Shown: in pieces, positions 29,651 to 40,172 of the stretch
Layout of the letters: each line of letters opens with the position of its first letter
How positions within the stretch are numbered: the stretch's first letter is position 1
NCBI GenBank assembly: GCA_003279685.1
Contig: QCHA01000001.1
Span: forward strand, 186,001-250,000
Direction of reading: 5' to 3'
Length of the DNA: 64,000 bases
Source of the DNA: Pelagibacteraceae bacterium AG-390-L03
Lineage (GTDB): Bacteria > Pseudomonadota > Alphaproteobacteria > Pelagibacterales > Pelagibacteraceae
Position numbers and translations under genes: made by a program
Notes under the pieces: generated by a model
Databases searched by the model: none
Seen by the model: the letters and a program-made list of their open reading frames with translations, nothing else
Told to the model about the DNA's origin: nothing

Positions 29651-32379
29651 TCAGTGTGTTGTGGACAAGTTTTTCTTGAACATGCGTCCTGAGTAATTTT
29701 CCAGCATACTTGACATTTTGAACCTTCTGCTTTGGTAGTTTGAACTTTTGTATCAAAGTTTTCTAAATAAGAGACCTCTGCACTTGAAGTAATACATAGC
29801 TCAGAAAAATCTACATCTTTTGAAATATCAGTTAGTTTTTTATCTAAATTAATCTTTAAGCTTGCCTCTAAACTTGATCCAATTTCTTTGCTGGCTCTTT
29901 TTTCCTCAATACTAATATTACAGACATTCCTAATATTAATAAGCTCTATCCATTTTTGATTTAAATTTTCATTTTTGAAACTTTTTGGAAACTCTAAAAA
30001 TTTTGTTAAATGAATGCTTTTATCGTCATTCATTATTAACCTATGTATCTCTTCTGTGGTAAAAGATAGAATTGGAGCAAACCATCTTAATAATGAGTTT
30101 AGAATAATATTTAGTAAAATAATTGTAGATTTTCTTTTTTTAGAGTCTTTAGAATCACAATATAAAGAATCTTTTCTAATATCGAAATAAAATGCTGATA
30201 AATCTACAGTACAAAAATTTAATAACTCTTTATAAAGATTGTGAAAATCATAATTATTAAAATAATTTTTAAAATTCTCATCTAAAGAATAAATTTTATG
30301 AAGCATAAATTGCTCCAATTCAGGCAGCTCAGATAAATTTATTTTTTCTAAATCAATTTCTTCAAAATTATCATTAAGATTTCCAAGTAAATACCTAAAA
30401 GTATTTCTAATTTTTCTATAAGAGTCAGCATGCTGATCTAAAATTGAATGATCAATTCTTAAATCCTCTGCATAGTTAGATGAAGCTACCCAAATTCTTA
30501 AAATATCAGCCCCATATTTTTTCAAAATATCTTCAGGAGCAATTACATTTCCAAGTGATTTAGACATTTTTAATCCTTTTCCATCAACAACAAAACCATG
30601 TGATAAAATTGACTCAAATGGAGCTCTACCCCTTGTTCCACAAGACTCAAGCAGGGATGAATGGAACCATCCTCTATGCTGGTCTGAACCTTCGAGGTAC
30701 ATTGATGCTGGCCATTTTAGATCTTCTCTTTTTTCTAATACAAAAGAATGTGTGGATCCACTGTCAAACCATACCTCAACAATATCACTTAACTTTTCAT
30801 AGTCTTCTGACTTATATTTTTCACCTAAAAATCTTTGTGGGTTATCAGAAAACCAGCAATCAGATCCTTCTTTTTCATAAATATTTGCAATATTTTCATT
30901 AACTTCATCATCAACTAATATCTCTTTTGTTTTTTTATTCACAAAAATTGGGAGAGGAACCCCCCAAACTCTCTGTCTTGAAACACACCAGTCAGGTCTT
31001 GTTTCAATCATGGATTTTAATCTTTCTTTTCCTTTGCTAGGATAAAACTTTGTCTCATCGAGAGCTTTTAAAGCTGTCTCTCTCAATTTATGACTTTCCA
31101 TTGATATAAACCATTGTGGTGTTGCTCTGTGAACCAACGGCGCTTTAGATCTCCATGAATGAGGATAAGAATGTGTTAGCTCTCCATTTGCCAATAATTT
31201 TTTTTGTTCTTTAAGTTTTTCAATAACAATTGGATTAGCTTTGAAAATATGATTGCCTTCAAACAAATGAACATTCTTTGTATATTTTCCATCACCGTCA
31301 ACTGTTTCAATAGCTTTAATTCCATGTTTCAAGCATAAGTTAAAATCATCAGGTCCATGACTTGGTGCACAATGTACGATACCAGTTCCCTGCTCTGTTG
31401 TTACAAATCTTGCTTCTAACATAGGGATATCATATTCAAATCCCAAATTGTAAAAGGGGTGATTACAGATTGTATCTTTAAAATCCTTACCTTTAAAATT
31501 TTTTATCTCTTTATGATCCTCTATTGAACATTCTTTTATAACAGAGTCTAATAAATCTTTTGCTACAACTATCTTTCGATTTTTAAAATCACCGTCATCA
31601 TTTAATTCTATCAACACATAATCAAGAGCTTCATTATAAGCCAAAGCTTTGTTTGCTGGTATTGTCCATGGAGTTGTTGTCCAAATAATAATCTCACTTC
31701 CTTCAAGCTCTTTAATGTTAGATGATTTTACAGGAAAAGAGGTATAGATCGTATCAGATTTATGATCTTGATATTCAACTTCAGCATCAGCAAGCGCAGT
31801 TTTTTCAACTGTAGACCACAAAACAGGTTTAAACCCTCGGTATAAACTACCTTCTTTTAAAAATTTTCCTAATTCTCTTACAATTTGAGCTTCTGCACCA
31901 TAACTCATTGTAGAGTAATAATTTTCCCAGTCACCTATAACACCTAGTCGTTTAAATTGTCCTTTATGAACCTCAATCCACTTTTCTGCAAAAGATCTAC
32001 ATTCTTTTCTAAACTCAACAATTGGAACTTCATTTTTATTTTTTTTATTTTTTTTATATTGTTCTTCTATTTTCCACTCGATTGGCAAACCATGACAATC
32101 CCATCCTGGAACATATATCGAGTCTTTACCATCCATCTGATGAAATTTTACTATAATATCTTTTAAAATTTTATTTAGAGCTGTACCCATATGTATATTG
32201 CCATTTGCATAAGGAGGGCCATCATGTAAGACAAACTTTTCTTTGCCTTTGCTAGATTGTCTAAGCTCTTTATATAAATTAATTTTTTTCCAATATTCTA
32301 AGATTTCTGGCTCTCTTACTGGCAAATTAGCCTTCATAGAAAAAGCTGTCTTTGGAAGATTGATTTGCGAATTACTCAT
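29647..32379 (-). CDS. ileS: Isoleucyl-tRNA synthetase
   Basis: This 910-residue class I synthetase charges tRNA-Ile. The HIGH-type site reads PPYANGNIHMGTALNK near residue 56, and the KMSKS motif is in GLKMSKSLGNVIAPED near 606. The editing domain contains TTPWTIPANKALAYN. The C-terminus has a zinc site (CQVCWKITQDACSRKTCPQH), typical of the bacterial form. It lies between ribF and lspA, an order common in proteobacteria. Stop codons of ribF and the ileS start overlap by one base. Confidence 0.98.
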   Translation of the reverse strand: MSNSQINLPKTAFSMKANLPVREPEILEYWKKINLYKELRQSSKGKEKFVLHDGPPYANGNIHMGTALNKILKDIIVKFHQMDGKDSIYVPGWDCHGLPIEWKIEEQYKKNKKNKNEVPIVEFRKECRSFAEKWIEVHKGQFKRLGVIGDWENYYSTMSYGAEAQIVRELGKFLKEGSLYRGFKPVLWSTVEKTALADAEVEYQDHKSDTIYTSFPVKSSNIKELEGSEIIIWTTTPWTIPANKALAYNEALDYVLIELNDDGDFKNRKIVVAKDLLDSVIKECSIEDHKEIKNFKGKDFKDTICNHPFYNLGFEYDIPMLEARFVTTEQGTGIVHCAPSHGPDDFNLCLKHGIKAIETVDGDGKYTKNVHLFEGNHIFKANPIVIEKLKEQKKLLANGELTHSYPHSWRSKAPLVHRATPQWFISMESHKLRETALKALDETKFYPSKGKERLKSMIETRPDWCVSRQRVWGVPLPIFVNKKTKEILVDDEVNENIANIYEKEGSDCWFSDNPQRFLGEKYKSEDYEKLSDIVEVWFDSGSTHSFVLEKREDLKWPASMYLEGSDQHRGWFHSSLLESCGTRGRAPFESILSHGFVVDGKGLKMSKSLGNVIAPEDILKKYGADILRIWVASSNYAEDLRIDHSILDQHADSYRKIRNTFRYLLGNLNDNFEEIDLEKINLSELPELEQFMLHKIYSLDENFKNYFNNYDFHNLYKELLNFCTVDLSAFYFDIRKDSLYCDSKDSKKRKSTIILLNIILNSLLRWFAPILSFTTEEIHRLIMNDDKSIHLTKFLEFPKSFKNENLNQKWIELINIRNVCNISIEEKRASKEIGSSLEASLKINLDKKLTDISKDVDFSELCITSSAEVSYLENFDTKVQTTKAEGSKCQVCWKITQDACSRKTCPQHTE

Positions 32380-33299
32380 TATGCTCTCTTTGCTATTTTC
32401 AAATCCAATTTAATTTGAGATTTTAAATTATTAATATTTTTAAATTTCTTCTCTTTTCTTATAAATTTAAAAAACTCAACTGATAAGTGCTTATTATAAA
32501 GATTTCCAGAAAAATTAAACAAATGAACCTCTAGTAAGATTTTTTTTTGATCAAATGTTGGTCTAAAACCAAGATTTGCTATCCCTTTAAGAGTTTTAAA
32601 ATTATTTTTTCTTGAAACCCTTACGGCATACACTCCTGGTTTAGCCAGGATATAATCTTTAATATCTATATTACATGTTGGAAACCCAATTTTTTTTCCA
32701 AGTTGCCTACCTTTTTGAACCATTCCTTCTATACACCATTTTCTACTTAATAATTTATTAGCTCTTTCTAAAAAACCTTTCTCCAAATAACTTCTAATTA
32801 AAGAGGACGAAACTATTTTTTTATTTATTAAAAGAGGTTTTGGTTTAATAACTTGATAATTATACTTTTCTTCATTTTGAATTAAAAACCTTACATCTCC
32901 TTCTCTTTTGTTTCCAAATCTAAAATTATTACTTACAAATATAAATCTTGCTTTTAATTTTTTTGATAAAATATCTTTAATAAAGTTGATCGATTTTGTT
33001 TTTGAAAAAGTTTTATCAAATTTTTTAGTTACAATAAAATCAACTCCAAAATTATTTAATAAATTTAATTTTTGATTTATACTAGACAATCTAAAGTTTT
33101 TTATAGATTTATTAAAAAACATTTTTGGCATTGGATCAAAATTAATTACACCAACTTTTAATTTATATTTTTTTTTATATAATTTAGCTAATTTAAATAG
33201 TTTTTGATGACCTAAATGCACTCCATCAAAGTTACCAATTAAAATTATTGACTCTTTATGATTTTTATTAATATCGAAATTTTTATATAATTTTACCAT
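32379..33299 (-). CDS. ribF: Bifunctional riboflavin kinase/FAD synthetase
   Basis: This 306-residue enzyme makes FMN and FAD. The N-terminal adenylyltransferase domain has IGNFDGVHLGHQKLF near residue 21 and later SSLIRSYLEKG near 165. The C-terminal kinase domain has KGRQLGKKIGFPTCNID near 196 and KPGVYAVRV near 220. Gene order HAD-ribF-ileS-lspA is familiar from Alphaproteobacteria. It overlaps the HAD gene by seven bases. Confidence 0.95.
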   Translation of the reverse strand: MVKLYKNFDINKNHKESIILIGNFDGVHLGHQKLFKLAKLYKKKYKLKVGVINFDPMPKMFFNKSIKNFRLSSINQKLNLLNNFGVDFIVTKKFDKTFSKTKSINFIKDILSKKLKARFIFVSNNFRFGNKREGDVRFLIQNEEKYNYQVIKPKPLLINKKIVSSSLIRSYLEKGFLERANKLLSRKWCIEGMVQKGRQLGKKIGFPTCNIDIKDYILAKPGVYAVRVSRKNNFKTLKGIANLGFRPTFDQKKILLEVHLFNFSGNLYNKHLSVEFFKFIRKEKKFKNINNLKSQIKLDLKIAKRA

Positions 33300-34111
33300 T
33301 TTAAATCTGACTGTATAAAGTTTACAATTGACTCATATTGTTTTGATACTTTTTCTATTCCTTTATTTTGGATTTCATTCTTATGCACCCCATTAGAAAT
33401 TAATAAAGAATCATAATTTAAAAGATTTGCACCTTTAATATCAGTATTTAGATTGTCTCCAATTGATAAGATTTTTTTATTATTATTATCTATTGATTGA
33501 TTATAAACCTCCGGATAAGGTTTACCAAAGTAAATGACTTCTCCTCCCATTTTTTCAAATACCATTGCAACTGATCCAGCACATAATTGCCTTCTATTTC
33601 CTTTGTCAGCAATTAAGTCTGGGTTTGTGCATATCATTTTTTTATCTATATAGCTTTCAAGCAAATCTTTATAAAAATTTAAATCTTTATCATGCTCATC
33701 AAATAAACCTGTGCAAAGTAAATATTCACAATCATTAATTTTACTTGATTTATTATTTTTAAAATCTCTAAATAAATCAAAATCTCTTGGTGGACCAACA
33801 TGATAAAATTTTTGAGATTTATGCTCTTTTTTAAGATAGCTTATTGAAGCCTCTCCAGAAGTAAAAACATGATTTCTCAAATTTTCATCCATTCCCATTT
33901 TTTTTAAAAAATCTTTAACTGGCTGAATAGGTCTTGGTGCATTTGTTAACAATACAAAATTTTTATTTATCTCTAGTAATTTTTTAAGAGTAAAAATTGC
34001 ATCTTCATGAAGTTTGATGCCATTATGCATTACCCCCCATAAATCGATGTAAAAAAGGTCATAATTTTCAGCAATGGACTTCAAGCCTTCAGAATCTAAA
34101 TTTTTAGTCAT
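33293..34111 (-). CDS. HAD hydrolase, TIGR01459-type
   Basis: This 272-residue phosphatase-like protein starts with ENYDLFYIDLWGVMHNGIKLHEDA, the TIGR01459 nucleophile region in which Asp replaces the usual DVDG order. It has a mobile cap with LTNAPRP, and the C-terminal motif IYFGKPYPEVYNQS and ILSIGDNLNTDIKGANLLN near 218-236. Substrate is unknown. The start is 122 bases from groES on the opposite strand, a gap that carries the groES promoter. Confidence 0.88.
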   Translation of the reverse strand: MTKNLDSEGLKSIAENYDLFYIDLWGVMHNGIKLHEDAIFTLKKLLEINKNFVLLTNAPRPIQPVKDFLKKMGMDENLRNHVFTSGEASISYLKKEHKSQKFYHVGPPRDFDLFRDFKNNKSSKINDCEYLLCTGLFDEHDKDLNFYKDLLESYIDKKMICTNPDLIADKGNRRQLCAGSVAMVFEKMGGEVIYFGKPYPEVYNQSIDNNNKKILSIGDNLNTDIKGANLLNYDSLLISNGVHKNEIQNKGIEKVSKQYESIVNFIQSDLKW

Positions 34112-34178
34112 TAATTAAGGTATAAACCATAAAATCCTTAATTTCCTAAGATTTTTCATAACTTATTTTTCATAATAT

Positions 34179-34208
34179 CTTGAAAAAGCTAGGTCAGTAT
34201 CTATATGA
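34179..34208 (+). promoter_or_regulatory. Heat-shock-type promoter of groESL
   Basis: CTTGAA at 34179-34184 and CTATATGA at 34201-34208 are separated by 16 bases. The same arrangement stands before the hsp20 gene at 53771. This fits an alphaproteobacterial sigma-32 (RpoH) promoter. The predicted start lies about 20 bases before the groES ATG. Confidence 0.7.
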
Positions 34209-34233
34209 GGCAGATATCTAATAAGGAGAATTT

Positions 34234-34524
34234 ATGAAATTTAAACCGTTACATGACAGAGTATTAATCGAAGTTTTAGATAGCAGTGAAAAAACTGCTG
34301 GTGGAATAATCATCCCAGATACAGCACAAGAAAAACCTCAGGAGGGAAAAGTAGTAGCTGTTGGTGGTGGAGCTAAAACAGAAGATGGAAAATTAATTCC
34401 AATGGATGTTAAAGTTGGTGACAAAGTTTTATTTGGCAAATGGTCAGGAACTGAAGTCAAAATTGATGGAAAAGAATACAGCATAATGAAAGAGTCTGAC
34501 ATTATGGGTATTTCAGGTAAATAA
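34234..34524 (+). CDS. groES: Co-chaperonin GroES
   Basis: This 96-residue co-chaperonin caps GroEL. The family start [13 protein letters not shown], the mobile loop region [19 protein letters not shown], and [19 protein letters not shown] are all visible. A strong ribosome site (AAGGAGA at 34223-34229) precedes the ATG. It is transcribed with groEL 23 bases downstream from a heat-shock-type promoter. Confidence 0.98.
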   Translation: MKFKPLHDRVLIEVLDSSEKTAGGIIIPDTAQEKPQEGKVVAVGGGAKTEDGKLIPMDVKVGDKVLFGKWSGTEVKIDGKEYSIMKESDIMGISGK

Positions 34525-34529
34525 TTTAA

Positions 34530-36209
<1,680 letters not shown>

Positions 36210-36236
36210 TCCCGTCTATTTTAACCTAAAAATTCT

Positions 36237-36271
36237 AAAACCCCCGTTGATTAACACTTCGGGGGTTTTTT
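36237..36271 (+). terminator. Intrinsic terminator of groESL
   Basis: AAAACCCCCG at 36237-36246 pairs with CGGGGGTTTT at 36260-36269 around a 13-base loop, and the T run continues to 36271. Such a GC-rich stem stands out sharply in this AT-rich window. Confidence 0.93.
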
Positions 36272-36436
36272 GTATCTGGTAAGTGCAATGTATATTTAAT
36301 AAAGTCTAGAAAGCACTATTTATTATTCACTTGAAGAGGTTTTTTATTATTTTATGATGTATAAATTAACAAAGATTACTAAAATTAAAATCATATATGA
36401 AATATTTTCAATCAATGGTTAATTTTGCTATTTTTA

Positions 36437-38290
36437 ATGATTAATTTTAAATCTCAGACAAGAAAAATAATCTTTATATTTGCTATCTTCACTATTCTAT
36501 CATTTTTTTTAATAATTTTTTTTAGTTCAATAGTCAATCTTTACGACAAAAAAGAAAAGATCTTGAGAAAAATAGGTTTTGGAGATCATGATTATCATAA
36601 TTTTTTAGCTAATCCGACATTACAGTCAGATCGTCAAGTGCCACCTAAAGATATAAATGATTTAATTATAAATAATAATAGTGAAATTTTAGGCCAATGG
36701 TCTGCGCCAGTAGATTGGGGTGTAACTGCAATTCATTCCATTTTATTACCTGATGAAACAGTTATGACTTTTGGCTCCTATGGTATTCATAAAAAAGAAC
36801 ACGATAAAGATATAAGATCAGATAAAAAGATAACTATTACAGATGGTACTGAGCTAAATAGGGATGGAGGTGGAATTCAATGGGAAGGTCACTCTGTAAA
36901 TATTGGGATAGATTTTGATATCTGGGATCCAAAAAAAGGTGTTGATGATGATTCTCATACTTTAATAGAAAATAAAGTAGTAATGGATTCATTCTGCTCA
37001 GTTGTGAGAGTTTTAGACAATAACAGAGTTTTTATCATAGGTGGAAACAAAGATCGAACTACAAAACTACCAGATACTCAAAATCAAACAATGATTTATG
37101 ATATTAAAAATAAGAGATTTTCTTTATCAAAAAATTTAAATTTTAAAAGATGGTATGGTTCAGTTGTTATTACTGGAGATGAGAAAATGTTTATTTTTGG
37201 TGGAAAAGATATAGTAACAGGTAAAGTAAGTACTATCCCAGAAATGATTGATTTAAAAAATATTGATCAAGGATGGCAAATATTAGAACAATCAGAAAAT
37301 GACGATTTATTTGGTGACAAAGAAATTGATGAGTGGAGTTATCCAAGATCATTTTTATCTTCAGATGGAAATATTGTAGGTATTTCTTATAACAAGACTT
37401 GGGTTATGGATTTAAACAATGATAATAGAGTTTCAAAAACAGGCGAAATACCACTTGTAAAAGGTGGAATATCAAAAGTCTTGGGGCCAGCTAATCCAGG
37501 TGCAGATGATTATAAATATAATTTAAAATTATTAAACATAGGAAGCGCGGTAGGTTCTCAAAATTCTGTAGTAATGATTGATAAAGATAAGGTTTTAGTT
37601 TTTGGAGGAAAACAGAAGGAGAAAGAATATTCGTCATCAAACAAGGTATTCCTTATAGATTTTTCAAATTCATTTAAACCTATAATTGAAGAATTAAAAT
37701 CAATGAATTTTGCTAGAGCTGATGGGGATGCAACTATCTTACCTGATGGAAATATTTTTATTAATGGAGGTCAATCTTACAATGAACAATATAGTGTATT
37801 TACTCCAGAAATTTATAATCCTAATACACAAACAACTAAGAATATGAGCAATTCATATTTTAGAAGAAATTACCATTCTACAAGTTTATTATTGCCAGAT
37901 GGTAGAATTTTAACAGCTGGTGGAGATGTTTGGAATGCTGAAATTTTTTATCCTCCTTACTTATTTACAAAAGATAAAAATAATAAAACAGTTCTAGCTG
38001 AAAGACCAAAAATAATAAATTTAGAGAAAAATATTAAAAGAGGCCAAAATATTGATATTGGTATTGAGGGGGTAGTCTCAAAAGTAAGTTTAATATCAAC
38101 AGGCTCAACAACACACGCTCAAGGATCTGAAAGTAAATTTAGAGATATTGATTTTGTAAAATTATCAAATAATAAAATTCAAATAAAATTAGATAATAAT
38201 TCAAATAATATACAAAATGGAACATATTTGTTATTTATATTAAACTCCAAAGGTACACCTTCGGAAGGTAAAATTGTTTTTATAAATTAA
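36437..38290 (+). CDS. Membrane-anchored galactose-oxidase-like copper radical oxidase
   Basis: This 617-residue protein has an N-terminal membrane anchor (about 8-32), kelch-type beta-propeller repeats (VFIIGG, MFIFGG, VLVFGG, IFINGG, ILTAGG) and a C-terminal DUF1929-like domain. Residues aligning with the copper site of galactose oxidase are present: Cys187 in SFCSVVRV, Tyr240 in KRWYGSVV, Tyr479-His480 in NYHSTSLLLPDGR and His560 in GSTTHAQGSE. The Cys-Tyr pair would form the radical cofactor. No equivalent of galactose oxidase Trp290 is seen, so the substrate may be an aldehyde or another alcohol. A TTG at 36425 is also in frame; the ATG is preferred. The 227-base gap before it holds only the groESL terminator. 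Confidence 0.82.
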   Translation: MINFKSQTRKIIFIFAIFTILSFFLIIFFSSIVNLYDKKEKILRKIGFGDHDYHNFLANPTLQSDRQVPPKDINDLIINNNSEILGQWSAPVDWGVTAIHSILLPDETVMTFGSYGIHKKEHDKDIRSDKKITITDGTELNRDGGGIQWEGHSVNIGIDFDIWDPKKGVDDDSHTLIENKVVMDSFCSVVRVLDNNRVFIIGGNKDRTTKLPDTQNQTMIYDIKNKRFSLSKNLNFKRWYGSVVITGDEKMFIFGGKDIVTGKVSTIPEMIDLKNIDQGWQILEQSENDDLFGDKEIDEWSYPRSFLSSDGNIVGISYNKTWVMDLNNDNRVSKTGEIPLVKGGISKVLGPANPGADDYKYNLKLLNIGSAVGSQNSVVMIDKDKVLVFGGKQKEKEYSSSNKVFLIDFSNSFKPIIEELKSMNFARADGDATILPDGNIFINGGQSYNEQYSVFTPEIYNPNTQTTKNMSNSYFRRNYHSTSLLLPDGRILTAGGDVWNAEIFYPPYLFTKDKNNKTVLAERPKIINLEKNIKRGQNIDIGIEGVVSKVSLISTGSTTHAQGSESKFRDIDFVKLSNNKIQIKLDNNSNNIQNGTYLLFILNSKGTPSEGKIVFIN

Positions 38291-38358
38291 TTCTAAAAAT
38301 TATTTTGCAAAGAAATTAAAAGACTAATTTTTTTATAATCATTTATTGAATTAAATGT

Positions 38359-38364
38359 TATAAT
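38359..38364 (+). promoter_or_regulatory. -10 box for a leaderless transcript
   Basis: A perfect TATAAT ends six bases before the ATG at 38371. That puts the expected transcription start on or next to the start codon, so the mRNA would be leaderless. No good -35 box is seen at the usual distance. Confidence 0.4.
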
Positions 38365-38370
38365 TTTTAT

Positions 38371-38484
38371 ATGTCAAAAAGATATAGTGGAAAATCATTT
38401 AAAGACTCTAGCGTAAGTAAAAAACCAAAATTAAGTCTGAAAGAAAAGAGAAAACAGAAAAAAGAAAAGACTAAAAAATCTTAA
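38371..38484 (+). CDS. Small basic protein of unknown function
   Basis: A 37-residue ORF begins with MSKRYSGKSFKDSS and ends in a run of Lys and Glu (KEKRKQKKEKTKKS). It is strongly basic and probably disordered, perhaps RNA-binding. It is preceded by a perfect TATAAT at a distance suiting a leaderless mRNA. It ends in the palindrome AAATCTTAAGATTT, where its TAA and that of the facing helicase gene share TTAA. The exact fit to the neighbouring stop supports a real gene, but no family is recognised and codon evidence is weak at this length. Confidence 0.5.
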   Translation: MSKRYSGKSFKDSSVSKKPKLSLKEKRKQKKEKTKKS

Positions 38485-39995
38485 GATTTGGTTCTTTTTT
38501 TACTGTGTTTTTTAAAACTAAATTTTTTTAGTCTGCTATTTCTGCTTTTAAATTTTTTTTTTCCTTTAAAACTAAATTTTCTTTTCTCTGTATCTGAAGA
38601 TGTATTTTCTGAATGTTTTCTGCCAAAATACTTGGGATTGTTTGTAAAGCCAGATAGTTTTGAGTTATTTTTTTTTGAATTACTTGATTTTCCTCTAAAA
38701 CCAAAACTTTTTTTCTCTCCATCTCTTGATGATCTCTCTAATCTACCTTTACCATAAGATTTTGGTTTATCTCTAAAACTTAATGAACGATCTTGTCTAC
38801 CTTTTCTAAAAGATCTTTTTTCATCTCTAGCTTTTCTTTTTTTATTATTAGGTCCCTTGCCTCTTCTTTTGATTTTTGAATTTCTTCTTAGACCACTAGG
38901 TGCTGGTTTGAAATTTGGATCAATCAATTTGTTTATAGAATTCCACATTGATATATCATCAGGTGTTAAAAAGGTTAAGGCAGATCCTTCAGATCCTGCT
39001 CTAGCAGTTCTTCCAATTCTATGAATATAGTCTTCTGGAACTTGTGGCAAATCATAATTAATTACATGTTGAATTAAAGGAATGTCCAAACCTCTTGCTG
39101 CAACATCTGTTGCAATTAAAATTCTCTTTAATCCTTTTCTAAAAGAATTAATAACACGATCTCTTTTGCTTTGACGAAGGTCTCCATGAATAGCATCTGC
39201 TGAATGACCTTCTTCTTTAAGTTTTTTAACCATTTTATCAGCACCTCTTTTAGTCTTAACAAAAACTAAAATAGAACCTTTTCTAGATAAAAATTGATCA
39301 ATTAATTCATTGTACTTATTTTCTTTAAAAACTTGAAGGGTTTCTTGCTTGATCTTTGCAATTGGAACTGATGTAGCTCCTGTAGAAATTCTTTCAGGTT
39401 TATTTAAATATCTATCTGAAATTCTTAAAATATTTTGAGGTAAAGTTGCTGAAAATAATAATGTTTGATGTTCTTTTGGTACAAATTTTAAAATCATTTC
39501 TATTTGTGGAGTAAACCCCATATCTAACATTCTGTCAGTTTCATCTAAAACCAAATACTTTGTGGCTGATAAATTTAAGCTTTTTCTTTTTAAATGATCA
39601 TTAATTCTTCCTGGAGTTCCAACTATTATTCTAGATCTATTACCTAGTTGTCTAAGCTGTTTTTGCATTGACTCTCCACCAATAAGCAAAGCTGACTTAA
39701 TAATTATTTTATCACTTATAATACTTTTGATTGCTTCCATCACTTGAGTAGCCAGTTCTCTTGTTGGACACATAACTAATGCAAAAGCATTTTTATCTAA
39801 AATTAGCTTATTAATTAAAGGTATGCTAAAGGCTAAAGTTTTTCCTGTTCCTGTTTGAGCTGTCCCTAAAATATCTTTTCCCTCTAGGGCAGCAGGGATC
39901 GCCATACCTTGAATGGGAGTTGGTTTTATAAAATTCATTTTTTTTAATGAATTTTTTAATGAGTCTTCTATTTTGAGTAATTTAAAATTTTCCAT
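38481..39995 (-). CDS. DEAD-box RNA helicase with basic C-terminal tail (motif II is DETD)
   Basis: This 504-residue protein resembles RhlE-type cold-shock or ribosome-assembly helicases. It has the Q motif (PTPIQG), Walker A AQTGTGKT at 46-53, PTRELA, motif III SATLP, and motif VI HRIGRTARAG. Motif II is D151-E-T-D instead of DEAD, a single-base change (GCT to ACT). After residue about 370 comes a tail of some 130 residues rich in Arg, Lys, Ser, Gly and Phe with repeated SFR/FRGK units, likely for RNA binding. It faces typA across a 177-base divergent gap. Confidence 0.93.
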   Translation of the reverse strand: MENFKLLKIEDSLKNSLKKMNFIKPTPIQGMAIPAALEGKDILGTAQTGTGKTLAFSIPLINKLILDKNAFALVMCPTRELATQVMEAIKSIISDKIIIKSALLIGGESMQKQLRQLGNRSRIIVGTPGRINDHLKRKSLNLSATKYLVLDETDRMLDMGFTPQIEMILKFVPKEHQTLLFSATLPQNILRISDRYLNKPERISTGATSVPIAKIKQETLQVFKENKYNELIDQFLSRKGSILVFVKTKRGADKMVKKLKEEGHSADAIHGDLRQSKRDRVINSFRKGLKRILIATDVAARGLDIPLIQHVINYDLPQVPEDYIHRIGRTARAGSEGSALTFLTPDDISMWNSINKLIDPNFKPAPSGLRRNSKIKRRGKGPNNKKRKARDEKRSFRKGRQDRSLSFRDKPKSYGKGRLERSSRDGEKKSFGFRGKSSNSKKNNSKLSGFTNNPKYFGRKHSENTSSDTEKRKFSFKGKKKFKSRNSRLKKFSFKKHSKKRTKS

Positions 39996-40172
39996 TTAAT
40001 GATTTAGAGGATTTGATCTTGATTCTATTTTGCTTCTAGTTTTATTGCGATATCTATATGTTTTTAAAACAATCACAAGAAATGAATTATTCATTAAAGT
40101 CAATTTACTAAGTAATTACTGTCTTTTTTTAAGTTTTCAAATCAAAGAATTAATGTATAAGAGCCACAATTT

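Noticed and set aside
36425..36436. TTG start for the copper radical oxidase
   Set aside because: It would add four hydrophobic residues without a ribosome site; the ATG at 36437 is simpler.
36272..36436. Possible small RNA or riboswitch between groEL and the oxidase
   Set aside because: After the terminator the gap is AT-rich with only a weak AGTGC/GCACT inverted pair; no known riboswitch core was seen.
38488..38757. 89-codon plus-strand frame opposite the helicase tail
   Set aside because: The Phe/Leu-rich product is the mirror of the Lys/Arg-rich helicase tail and has no support of its own.
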